8,213 nucleotides of DNA from Smithella sp. (GCA_012797505.1 JAAZOZ010000232.1:1-8213); one strand, 5' to 3'; shown: positions 1 through 6,154, numbered from the stretch's first letter. Numbers and translations are program-made. The notes: generated from the sequence alone by a model not told the origin.

Positions 1-1073
1 ATATGAATTTGTCCGTCGCCGATGTCTTCCCGGATTTGTCGTTGAATCTCTTTGAGGCAGCTTTTGAGGGCGCGCACCGGGTCGCCGTGCGTCCGTCCGT
101 AGAAGGATGCGGTGACCTCGCTGGTTTCAAAGTCGATGAGGCTGGCTTTCGTGGTGGTGGAGCCGCCGTCCACGCCGAGGATATATTCGCGTCCGGCGAC
201 GACTTTTCCTTTTTGCGACGACAGGTAGGTGACTCTGCCCTCAGCGCTTTTCAGGCTTTTGAACCGTTTGAACAAAACGGAGCTTTTTTTGAACAGCTTT
301 TCCGGGGCCGGAAGCGGGCTGCCTGCGGAAGCGGCCATCAGGGCCGCGCCGTATGCCTCGAACCAGGGCGCCTGTTCGGGGACGATAAATTCGATTTGCG
401 GCATGCGCTCCCGAATGAAGCGCAGAATATACGGGTTTTGGGTGACGCCGCCCGTCAGCAGAACTTTCCCTTTTTCAATCCGGGCCCGCTTCAGAAAATC
501 GGCGACCTTGACGGCCATAACGTTGGAGAGGGAAAGAACAATATCCCCCGTTCTGGCTTCGCCCTTGTTCAGGCGGTGCGTGCAGTCGCTTTTCATGAAG
601 ACGGAACAGCGCGAGGAAAGTTTCAGGACACGGCAATCCTCCGGAATGCGGTGGATGTCGTCGAGCGTCATGTTCATTCGGGCGAGCTGCTGCTTGAAGA
701 ATTCGCCGGTGCCCGACGCGCATTTGTTGCCGGAAAAGCTGGTAATGATTTTGTTTTGTGAATCGATCGTATAGACCACCAGATCTTCGCCGCCCAAAGA
801 GACAAGCGCGTCGATGGAATCCTTGCGGTTTTGCAGCGCCGCCTCGATACAGAGCGGTTCGATGACGCTGTGAATGTTTAAAAGATGGCGTCCCTCGGTG
901 CCGGTGGTCAGGGTTTGAACGCCGGGAGGCAAATCACAGCCGGAAAGCAGCTTTGTGAGCGTGTCGGGAAAGTTGCCTTCATGAGGTTCGACGGCGCTCC
1001 ACACGACACGAGGGCCTTCCAGCAGGGCGGCTTTGACGTTTGAGGAGCCGATATTGATTCCCAGACTGTACAT
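1..1073 (-). CDS. 2-hydroxyacyl-CoA dehydratase activase, long two-domain form (3' part outside window)
   Basis: This is the BadF/BadG/BcrA/HgdC activase family: an ATP-dependent [4Fe-4S] protein that injects a high-energy electron into 2-hydroxyacyl-CoA dehydratases or benzoyl-CoA-reductase-like enzymes in the cytoplasm. About 357 codons are visible from ATG at 1073 and the frame is open at the left edge. The first ASKHA domain starts with a phosphate loop GINIGSSNVK (residues 5-14). It has the two cluster cysteines in NKCASGTGEF (C118) and SSRCSVF (C156), spaced as in HgdC, and a GGVTQN adenosine motif. A second ASKHA domain begins at about residue 298 with GVDGGSTTTK (300-309). Two tandem domains are typical of the family's roughly 1400-residue members, which carry a dehydratase-like C-terminal part; that part would lie off-window. 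GGGAG, 7-8 nt upstream of the ATG, supports the start. Oddity: the first phosphate loop has Asn7 where Asp is usual. The family is secure; the substrate is unknown. Confidence 0.9.
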   Translation of the reverse strand, partial: MYSLGINIGSSNVKAALLEGPRVVWSAVEPHEGNFPDTLTKLLSGCDLPPGVQTLTTGTEGRHLLNIHSVIEPLCIEAALQNRKDSIDALVSLGGEDLVVYTIDSQNKIITSFSGNKCASGTGEFFKQQLARMNMTLDDIHRIPEDCRVLKLSSRCSVFMKSDCTHRLNKGEARTGDIVLSLSNVMAVKVADFLKRARIEKGKVLLTGGVTQNPYILRFIRERMPQIEFIVPEQAPWFEAYGAALMAASAGSPLPAPEKLFKKSSVLFKRFKSLKSAEGRVTYLSSQKGKVVAGREYILGVDGGSTTTKASLIDFETSEVTASFYGRTHGDPVRALKSCLKEIQRQIREDIGDGQIH

Positions 1074-1109
1074 AAACACTCCCGTAAAAATCCTGCGGAT
1101 GGAAGTATT

Positions 1110-1127
1110 ACGATTGTGCAAAATCGT
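1110..1127. promoter_or_regulatory. 18-bp near-perfect palindrome upstream of the activase gene (putative operator)
   Basis: ACGATTGTGCAAAATCGT is a dyad with eight of nine base pairs matching; only 1116/1121 fails. It lies 37 bp upstream of the activase start. On the minus strand a TTGACG (1130-1125) overlaps one end, and AATACT (1109-1104) follows with a short 15-bp spacer, so the palindrome would fill the spacer of a weak promoter. It could be a repressor site. No regulator family can be named from it. Confidence 0.4.
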
Positions 1128-1195
1128 CAAGCATTCCAGGAGATTTTTTTTAAATCCCTTCGAAAATTAAGGAATTAGATTTTTGTCCGGCAAAA

Positions 1196-1233
1196 AAAAA
1201 GCAGCTGAACGCGTCTGCCGCCAGCTGCTTTTT
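1196..1233 (-). terminator. Rho-independent terminator after atpB
   Basis: Perfect 12-bp inverted repeat: AAAAAGCAGCTG at 1196-1207 and CAGCTGCTTTTT at 1222-1233, with a 14-nt loop. Read on the minus strand, the GC stem is followed by nine T's, a classic intrinsic terminator about 50 nt after the atpB stop. Read on the plus strand it has only five T's, and no plus-strand gene ends here, so minus is the working direction. It separates the atp genes from the activase gene. Confidence 0.85.
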
Positions 1234-1282
1234 GTTCTTCGAACATTCATTGACGGGGGAGATTTCATCACCCGCTTCAGGA

Positions 1283-1954
1283 TCAGTGTCCTTCCTCCAT
1301 CGCGCCGCTGATGTACATCATGGCCAGGAGCATGAAAACCAGCGTCTGGACGACCGATGTAAAGATCATCAAAAACATAATGGGCAGCGGAACCAGCAGC
1401 GGAACCAGGAGCAGCACGACCAGCAGAACGATGTCTTCGCCCGCGATATTGCCGAAGAGCCGGAACGTCAGCGACAGAGGCCGCGACAGATGGCTGATGA
1501 TTTCAATGGGCAGCATCAGCGGGATCAGCCACCAGACCGGTCCCAGGAACTGCTTGAGGTACTTGATGCCGTGAGTCATGACGCCGACGATGTGCGTCAT
1601 GAAGAAGACGACCAGCGCCATGGCCGCGTTCGTGTTGATGTTGGCCGTCGGCGACTCGAATCCGGGAATGATGCCGATCAGGTTGGAGGTCAGAATAAAA
1701 AGCCCCAGCGTGGCGATCAGGGGGAAGAACTTTTTGCCGTGTTCTCCCATGGTGTCCACCAGAAGACTGTGAAGGCCGTCGATGACGACTTCCATCACAT
1801 TTTGCAGCCGGCCCGGATAAATCTGGAGGTTGCGCGAGGCCATAAAGGAAAGGATGGACAGAAGTGCGACAATAAATAACGTATTGAAAACAATGGTCAT
1901 GTTAACGCCGACATCCTTGAACAAAGATGTGTGGAAGAAAATTAGGGGCTCCAT
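1283..1954 (-). CDS. atpB: F-type ATP synthase subunit a
   Basis: Membrane subunit a of the F0 sector provides the two proton (or sodium) half-channels against the rotating c-ring. At 223 residues it has normal length for this group. About five or six hydrophobic helices are visible, roughly at 18-38, 77-97, 108-130, 137-155, 174-195 and 197-216. The signature SLTFRLFGN contains the essential arginine (R165, matching E. coli aR210) followed by N169 and AGE (E173). Q203 in VVQTLVF matches aQ252, and the IIPGFESPTAN loop is typical. The ATG at 1954 is the first in-frame start after a stop codon; a GAGGAGG lies rather far upstream (14 nt), inside the end of atpI. It follows atpI by 6 nt and is the last gene before the terminator. 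No c-subunit gene follows, which is unusual. Confidence 0.97.
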   Translation of the reverse strand: MEPLIFFHTSLFKDVGVNMTIVFNTLFIVALLSILSFMASRNLQIYPGRLQNVMEVVIDGLHSLLVDTMGEHGKKFFPLIATLGLFILTSNLIGIIPGFESPTANINTNAAMALVVFFMTHIVGVMTHGIKYLKQFLGPVWWLIPLMLPIEIISHLSRPLSLTFRLFGNIAGEDIVLLVVLLLVPLLVPLPIMFLMIFTSVVQTLVFMLLAMMYISGAMEEGH

Positions 1955-1960
1955 TCGTGT

Positions 1961-2356
1961 CTAACCAACCTCCTCAATAAAGTTTTTTTTTGACAGGGTG
2001 GTGATTACGGTAAAAACCATGTTAATCACAACCACGGAAAGTCCGATGACCAGGCCGACCGCGTCCACCGTGCCGCTGGTAAGAAGCAGAAACAGCACGA
2101 CGGCGGTGAGGGCCAGCCGAATGAAATATTGAATCATGGTCGGGCGCTTGACGTTGCCGGAGAGATTTTTGAACAATCTTTGCAGGCCGAGCGCCATGCC
2201 GTGAAAGTTGAGAATGCTGATGAAGCCGCCGAGCAGGACGCCCAGATAAAATTTAGCCGGAGCAAAAATGACGGAAGGAATAAAAAGAACCGCCAGGATG
2301 ACCCAGTTGGCCATTTCAAGTTTTTTTTGGAGCGGGTCTTTGGCGATGAGGTTCAC
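1961..2356 (-). CDS. atpI: ATP synthase subunit I (AtpI family)
   Basis: Small membrane protein of the ATP-synt_I family, encoded just upstream of atpB in many bacteria. It is linked to c-ring assembly and, with AtpZ, to Mg2+/Ca2+ supply. The 131 residues show four hydrophobic segments (about 17-34, 36-58, 75-93, 97-120), a LGVLLGGFISILNF stretch typical of the family, and a short polar tail. I take the GTG at 2356 as start because the N-terminal DPLQKKLEMANW resembles the family's usual N-terminus. The alternative is Met15 (ATG at 2314), one base after the atpZ stop; neither has a strong ribosome binding site. With the GTG start the gene overlaps atpZ by 41 bp. The gene contains an A8 run (2328-2321) in the overlap and an A9 run near its end (1991-1983). 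Product assignment is firm; the exact start is less so. Confidence 0.88.
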   Translation of the reverse strand: MNLIAKDPLQKKLEMANWVILAVLFIPSVIFAPAKFYLGVLLGGFISILNFHGMALGLQRLFKNLSGNVKRPTMIQYFIRLALTAVVLFLLLTSGTVDAVGLVIGLSVVVINMVFTVITTLSKKNFIEEVG

Positions 2357-2600
2357 TTTTCAAGCTCTTAATGATGATTTCTTCATCATTGAAATTTCTT
2401 TTTATCAAAACATAGATGTTGCGAAACCCGGCCGAAATTCCAATGAGCAGGAAAACGACGGTGAACGCGTGGCCGGAATCAAATTTCCGGTCCAGATAGC
2501 TTCCTAAAAGGAGGCAGCCAAAAATCGCCAGAACCATTGCGATGCCGATGCTGCTGGCATAAGCCATCTGGATGCCTAATTTTTTGGTCTCGCTATCCAT
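2316..2600 (-). CDS. atpZ: AtpZ/AtpI-family protein (ATP synthase gene 1 type)
   Basis: A 94-residue membrane protein with two hydrophobic helices (about 10-34 and 44-66), separated by a short loop LGSYLDRKFDS that is characteristic of the AtpZ (ATPase_gene1) family. It is followed by a charged tail. AtpZ is encoded at the head of many atp operons and works with AtpI; in alkaliphilic Bacillus the pair has been linked to Mg2+/Ca2+ transport. The ATG at 2600 is preceded by AAGGA at a long 13-nt distance. The last 41 bp overlap atpI in another frame, ending in a CCA-AAA-AAA-ACT-TGA stretch. It begins 60 nt after the fcl stop, with no terminator and no convincing promoter between (a TTGACT at 2641-2636 has only a poor -10), so it may be transcribed from the polysaccharide genes. 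Confidence 0.85.
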   Translation of the reverse strand: MDSETKKLGIQMAYASSIGIAMVLAIFGCLLLGSYLDRKFDSGHAFTVVFLLIGISAGFRNIYVLIKRNFNDEEIIIKSLKSEPHRQRPAPKKT

Positions 2601-2648
2601 TTGGTGAGTGGGTCCTTAACACGGGGGGCAGTCAAAGTCAATCAAAAA

Positions 2649-2660
2649 CATGACCGCCGT
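2649..2660. repeat. 12-bp direct repeat, copy 1 (just after the fcl stop codon)
   Basis: CATGACCGCCGT here is identical to 3603-3614, which spans the fcl start codon. On the coding strand, ACGGCGGTCATG therefore follows the fcl stop directly and also ends exactly on the fcl start. The match stops at both ends. One such pair is expected by chance in 8 kb, so only the placement is notable. Confidence 0.5.
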
Positions 2661-3605
2661 TCATTTATTTAAAAGGTGGCGATGATCCCTGTACCAGGCG
2701 ATGGTTTTTTTAAGCCCGGTGGCGAGGTCCGTCTTTGCCTTAAACCCAAATTCTTTCAATGCTTTGGATGTGTCCAGCATTCGCCGGGGCTGGCCGTCCG
2801 GCTTGGAGGAATCCCAGACGATTTTTCCGGAAAACCCGGACAACCCGGCAACCAGTTCCGTCAGCTCCCGGATGGAAATTTCGAAGCCCGCTCCGATGTT
2901 TACAGGTTCGCTTTTATTGTAGGAATCGGCGGCCAGGCAAATGGCTTCCGCCGCGTCTTCGACGTAAAAGAATTCCCGTGTTGCCGAACCTGTTCCCCAG
3001 ACCTCCAGCGTGTCCGAGTTTTTGTCCAGGGCATCAAAGCATTTTTTGATCAGCGCCGGAATGACGTGGGAGGACCGGGGATCGAAATTGTCGCCGGGGC
3101 CGTAGAGGTTGACGGGCAGCAGAAAAATGGAATTAAAACCGTATTGGCGGCGGTAGGCCTGGGACTGCACCAGCATCATTTTCTTGGCCAGTCCGTAGGG
3201 GGCGTTGGTTTCCTCCGGGTAGCCGTTCCAGACGTCGTCTTCTTTAAAAGGGACCGGCGTAAATTTCGGATAGGCGCAGATGGTGCCCAGCGCGACAAAT
3301 TTTTCGATTTTGCGCACCCAGGCTTCGTGCATCAGCTGCGCGCCCATCAAAAGATTGTCGTAAAACAGTTCGGCGGGCTTTTCCTGGTTGAATCCGATGC
3401 CGCCCACTTTGGCCGCCAGGTGGATGATCACGTCCGGCCGGGCCGCGTCGAAAAGGCGGCCAATATCTTCCAGGCGGGTCAAATTATATTCCGGCAGATC
3501 GGCAATGTCGATGCTTTTGCAGCCGTATCGGGACAGTTGGTTGATCAGGTGCCGACCCAGAAATCCTTTGCCGCCCGTCACCGTAATTCGTTTGTTTTTC
3601 AGCAT
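2661..3605 (-). CDS. fcl: GDP-L-fucose synthase
   Basis: NADPH-dependent 3,5-epimerase/4-reductase that turns GDP-4-keto-6-deoxy-D-mannose into GDP-L-fucose, a cytoplasmic step for fucosylated polysaccharide. It is a 314-residue extended short-chain dehydrogenase, the family's normal length. The Rossmann loop TGGKGFLG lies at 10-17. The active-site block LGTICAYPK has T108 at the position of the E. coli catalytic Ser107, plus C110. Y137 and K141 are in PYGLAKK. NLYGPGDNFDPRSSHVIPAL carries H180, matching E. coli H179. KPDGQPRRMLD (268-278) is the C-terminal signature. The Thr-for-Ser change occurs in a subfamily with the TxCAYPK motif and should be functional. GGGAG lies 9 nt before the ATG. 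The gene follows gmd by 19 nt, its usual partner, so they act in sequence. Confidence 0.95.
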   Translation of the reverse strand: MLKNKRITVTGGKGFLGRHLINQLSRYGCKSIDIADLPEYNLTRLEDIGRLFDAARPDVIIHLAAKVGGIGFNQEKPAELFYDNLLMGAQLMHEAWVRKIEKFVALGTICAYPKFTPVPFKEDDVWNGYPEETNAPYGLAKKMMLVQSQAYRRQYGFNSIFLLPVNLYGPGDNFDPRSSHVIPALIKKCFDALDKNSDTLEVWGTGSATREFFYVEDAAEAICLAADSYNKSEPVNIGAGFEISIRELTELVAGLSGFSGKIVWDSSKPDGQPRRMLDTSKALKEFGFKAKTDLATGLKKTIAWYRDHRHLLNK

Positions 3606-3614
3606 GACCGCCGT
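3603..3614. repeat. 12-bp direct repeat, copy 2 (across the fcl start codon)
   Basis: CATGACCGCCGT, identical to 2649-2660; the two copies are 954 bp apart and enclose fcl exactly. This copy covers the start codon and the bases between it and the Shine-Dalgarno sequence. Confidence 0.5.
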
Positions 3615-3624
3615 CTCCCAAAAA

Positions 3625-4656
3625 TCAACTGATTCGTTCGGTATTGGCGCAGGAAAATCCCGCGTCCACGAGCGTTTTTTCCTTTTTGGCCGACTCCAGA
3701 TCGGAGGCGATCATCATATCGACGAGTTCGTCAAAGGAAACCCGCGGCTGCCAGCCCAGCGCCTTGCGGGCTTTGGACGCATCCCCCAGCAGAACGTCCA
3801 CCTCCGTCGGGCGGAAATAACGGGCGTCCACCGCCACGTATTTGGCGTAGTCCAGCCCCAGTTTGCTGAAGACCTTTTCCGCGAATTCGCGGACCGAGTG
3901 CGTTTCCCCGGTGGCGATCACGTAGTCGTCCGGTTTGTCCTGCTGAAGCATGAGCCACATGGCCTCCACGAAGTCGCCGGCAAATCCCCAGTCGCGCTTG
4001 GCTTCCAGATTGCCCAGATACAGTTTGTCCTTGAGGCCCAGCTTGATTTGCGTCGCCGCGCGGGTGATTTTGCGCGTGACGAACGTTTCCCCGCGGCGGG
4101 GCGATTCATGGTTGAAGAGAATGCCGTTGGTCGCGAAAATTCCGTAGGCGTCGCGGTAGTTCTGCACGATGTGATACGCGTAAACCTTTGCGGCCGCGTA
4201 GGGGCTTCGGGGTTGAAACAGCGTTTTTTCGCTCTGCGGCGGAGGCGCGGCGCCGAACATTTCACTCGACGACGCCTGGTAGAATTTTGTTTTGATGCCG
4301 GTCTTGCGGATGGATTCCAGAATTCTCAGCGTGCCCAGACCGGTGATGTCTCCGGTGTACTCGGGCATGTCGAAGCTCACGCGGACGTGGCTTTGCGCGC
4401 CCAGATGATAGATTTCGTCCGGACGGATGGAGGCAAGCAGGTCCATGATCTGACCGGAAACGGAGAGATCCCCGAAGTGCAAAAACAGCTTCGCATTCGG
4501 GTCATGAAAATCCCGGTACAGATGATCGATGCGGTCCGTGTTGAAGGTGCTGGAGCGGCGGATCAACCCGTGAACCTCGTAGCCCTTGCCCAGCAGAAAC
4601 TCGGCCAGGTACGATCCGTCCTGTCCGGTGATGCCGGTGATTAACGCTTTTGTCAT
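3625..4656 (-). CDS. gmd: GDP-mannose 4,6-dehydratase
   Basis: Converts GDP-D-mannose to GDP-4-keto-6-deoxy-D-mannose using bound NADP+, the first step toward GDP-L-fucose (also GDP-rhamnose or perosamine). The 343 residues show the full family pattern: GITGQDGSYLAE (8-19) for the nucleotide, LIRRSSTFNTDRIDHLY, HLGAQSHVRVSF, and QASSSEMFG with S130 and E132 at the Thr/Glu catalytic positions. Y153 and K157 are in SPYAAAK, followed by FNHESPRRGETFVTRKI, LGNLEAKRDWGFAGDFVEAMW and RPTEVDVLLGD near the C-terminus. The ATG is preceded by AAGGAG at 6 nt. It lies 14 nt after the dehydrogenase gene and 19 nt before fcl, so the three form one operon; the fcl neighbour points to fucose as the end product. 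Confidence 0.97.
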   Translation of the reverse strand: MTKALITGITGQDGSYLAEFLLGKGYEVHGLIRRSSTFNTDRIDHLYRDFHDPNAKLFLHFGDLSVSGQIMDLLASIRPDEIYHLGAQSHVRVSFDMPEYTGDITGLGTLRILESIRKTGIKTKFYQASSSEMFGAAPPPQSEKTLFQPRSPYAAAKVYAYHIVQNYRDAYGIFATNGILFNHESPRRGETFVTRKITRAATQIKLGLKDKLYLGNLEAKRDWGFAGDFVEAMWLMLQQDKPDDYVIATGETHSVREFAEKVFSKLGLDYAKYVAVDARYFRPTEVDVLLGDASKARKALGWQPRVSFDELVDMMIASDLESAKKEKTLVDAGFSCANTERIS

Positions 4657-4670
4657 AGCTTCTCCTTATT

Positions 4671-5990
4671 TTATAAACGCCAGTATGCAATCCCCAGAGA
4701 CTGCGCCCGGGCCGGGTCAAAGACCGATTTGACGTCGAGCAGAATCGCACGGTTTTTGCGGCACAGCGATGCGATCTTTTCGAGGCCCCATTTCATATAT
4801 TCCCGGTGGGCCACCGCCAGAATGACGGCGTCCACGTCTTTCAGGTCTTTGGCCTGAGCAAGCTCGACGCCGCAGTGCTCCCGCGCCTCTTCGGGAAGGG
4901 CCAGCGGATCATGCGCCAGAACCTTCACGCCGAAGTCGGCAAGCTCACGGATAATATCCACGACGCGCGTATTGCGCAGATCGGGGACGTTTTCCTTAAA
5001 CGACAGGCCCAGAACCGCGACGCGGGCTTTTTTGACCTGAAGGTCCGCGGCGATGAGCATTTTGACGGTTTTTTGAGCGATGTATTTTCCCATGTTGTCG
5101 TTGATCCGCCGCCCCGAAAGAATCACTTCCGGACGGTAGCCGATGCTTTCCGCCTTGTAGGTCAGGTAGTAGGGGTCGACGCCGATGCAGTGCCCGCCTA
5201 CGAGGCCGGGGCGGAAGTTGAGAAAGTTCCACTTGGTTCCCGCCGCCTCCAGCACTTCCAGCGTATCGACGCCCATTTTATTGAAGATAATGGCCAGTTC
5301 GTTCATCAGCGCGATATTGATGTCGCGCTGCGTGTTTTCAATGACCTTGGCCGCCTCCGCGACTTTAATCGAGGAAACCCGGTGCAGACGGACCTTGACG
5401 ACCGCGCTGTAGATGCCTTCCAGCAGGTCCAGCGTGGGGGAGTCGGAGGCGGAAATGATTTTGATCGTGTTGCTTACGGTGTGAATTTTGTCGCCGGGAT
5501 TGATGCGCTCCGGGGAATAGCCGACCGTGAAATCCCTGCCGAATTTCAGCCCGGAGGCCCGCTCCAGAACGGGAACGCACACATCTTCCGTCACGCCCGG
5601 ATACACCGTCGATTCATACACCACGCAGGAGCCGGCGGACATGTGTTTCCCGATGAGCGCCGACGCGTTTTCCATCGCGCTTAAGTCAGGGACATGAAAA
5701 TGATCCACCGGCGTGGGAACGGCGACGATGAACAGCCTGCAGGAGGCGAGATCGGTTGGCCGGGAGGTAAAAGCAATCTTGGCCTTCTTCAGTTCGGCGT
5801 CGGAAAGCTCCATCGTTCGGTCGTGGCCCTTCTTCAGCTCCGCGACGTTTGCTTCACTGATGTCAAAGCCGATCACCTTGAAGTGCCGGGAGAGGTGGGC
5901 GGCCAGCGGCAGGCCCACATAACCCAGGCCGACAATGGCGATTTTATTTTTCCCCGCGTAAAAAGACTGGGCGGTCAACGGTTTTTTCAT
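4671..5990 (-). CDS. UDP-N-acetylhexosamine 6-dehydrogenase, TviB/WbpO type
   Basis: Nucleotide-sugar dehydrogenase that oxidises C6 of a UDP-sugar twice with NAD+, giving a uronic acid for surface polysaccharide. The 439 residues contain the NAD loop IAIVGLGYVGLPLA (17-30), the VAVPTPVD loop (90-96), ESTVYPGVTED (126-136), AEAAKVIENTQRDINIALMNE (211-231, with K215) and the catalytic cysteine C268 in GGHCIGVDPYYL. GLSFKENVPDLRNTR (328-342) starts the C-terminal domain. The PTPVD...PDL pattern and the GHDRTMEL region resemble TviB/WbpO (UDP-GlcNAc or UDP-GalNAc) more than UDP-glucose dehydrogenase or WecC. The exact substrate cannot be read from sequence, so no symbol is given. AAGGA lies 9 nt before the ATG. 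It is the first gene of the operon with gmd and fcl; no glycosyltransferase is adjacent. Confidence 0.9.
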   Translation of the reverse strand: MKKPLTAQSFYAGKNKIAIVGLGYVGLPLAAHLSRHFKVIGFDISEANVAELKKGHDRTMELSDAELKKAKIAFTSRPTDLASCRLFIVAVPTPVDHFHVPDLSAMENASALIGKHMSAGSCVVYESTVYPGVTEDVCVPVLERASGLKFGRDFTVGYSPERINPGDKIHTVSNTIKIISASDSPTLDLLEGIYSAVVKVRLHRVSSIKVAEAAKVIENTQRDINIALMNELAIIFNKMGVDTLEVLEAAGTKWNFLNFRPGLVGGHCIGVDPYYLTYKAESIGYRPEVILSGRRINDNMGKYIAQKTVKMLIAADLQVKKARVAVLGLSFKENVPDLRNTRVVDIIRELADFGVKVLAHDPLALPEEAREHCGVELAQAKDLKDVDAVILAVAHREYMKWGLEKIASLCRKNRAILLDVKSVFDPARAQSLGIAYWRL

Positions 5991-6038
5991 GGTTGGATTC
6001 CTTCATTGCCTTGATGTCTTTGGACAAAAGGGAAAAAT

Positions 6039-6067
6039 CTCTTACCGTATTGACCCGGCCTTGTCAA
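6039..6067 (-). promoter_or_regulatory. Putative sigma70 promoter of the nucleotide-sugar operon
   Basis: On the minus strand a perfect -35 TTGACA (6067-6062) is followed after 17 bp by TAAGAG (6044-6039, three of six consensus). It lies about 50-75 bp upstream of the dehydrogenase ATG at 5990 and is the best promoter-like sequence in this gap. It has the same shape as the plus-strand promoter at 8033 (TTGACA, 17 bp, TAAAAG). Confidence 0.45.
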
Positions 6068-6068
6068 T
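6049..6068. promoter_or_regulatory. 20-bp dyad overlapping the -35 box (putative operator)
   Basis: ATTGAC at 6049-6054 and GTCAAT at 6063-6068 are perfect 6-bp arms around an 8-bp spacer. One arm contains the -35 hexamer of the promoter above, so a dimeric regulator binding here would block RNA polymerase. The arms resemble a -35 box on each strand, so chance is a real alternative. Confidence 0.3.
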
Positions 6069-6081
6069 CTATTCGAAGAGG

Positions 6082-6145
6082 AGTGAAAAGACAGGCGATA
6101 GGCGATGGGCGATGGGAAGACAAGTGATGAGTGACAAGTGAAAAG
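6082..6145. repeat. Degenerate heptad-periodic repeat
   Basis: AGTGAAAAG occurs at 6082-6090 and again at 6137-6145. Between them are three 7-bp units of GGCGAT plus one base (from 6094, 6101 and 6108), then GTGATGA, GTGACAA and GTGAAAA in register from 6124, 6131 and 6138. GACAAGTGA appears twice, 14 bp apart. Short heptad repeats of this look (translated on the other strand as PIAYRL-like text) recur between genes in some bacterial genomes. Nothing in it looks coding. Confidence 0.75.
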
Positions 6146-6154
6146 TATGTGTAG

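Noticed and set aside
1232..1879. 215-codon plus-strand open frame opposite atpB
   Set aside because: Its Gln/Asp/Arg-rich text is the complement of hydrophobic helix codons of subunit a; no independent support.
1983..1991. A9 homopolymer in atpI near its 3' end
   Set aside because: It encodes the Lys-Lys-Asn of a normal-length C-terminus; slippage there would change only a few residues, so it is noted under atpI but not as a finding.
2613..2641. Possible minus-strand promoter for atpZ (TTGACT, 17 bp, TAAGGA)
   Set aside because: The -10 matches only two of six consensus bases and overlaps the Shine-Dalgarno region; not called.
2616..2651. 11-codon frame MFLIDFDCPPC between fcl and atpZ (minus strand)
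   Set aside because: No ribosome binding site and too short to judge; its ATG comes from the 12-bp repeat.
3388..4644. 418-codon plus-strand open frame opposite fcl and gmd
   Set aside because: It lies antisense to two unmistakable enzymes, its translation is rich in Arg, Gly and Val without family motifs, and it crosses the boundary of both genes; a codon-bias shadow.
4806..5684. 292-codon plus-strand open frame opposite the dehydrogenase gene
   Set aside because: Fully antisense to a conserved dehydrogenase with all catalytic motifs; low-complexity Arg/Gly/Asp composition.
6094..6114. GGCGAT triplet units considered as a CRISPR-like array
   Set aside because: Units are seven bases with no spacers and no cas genes nearby.
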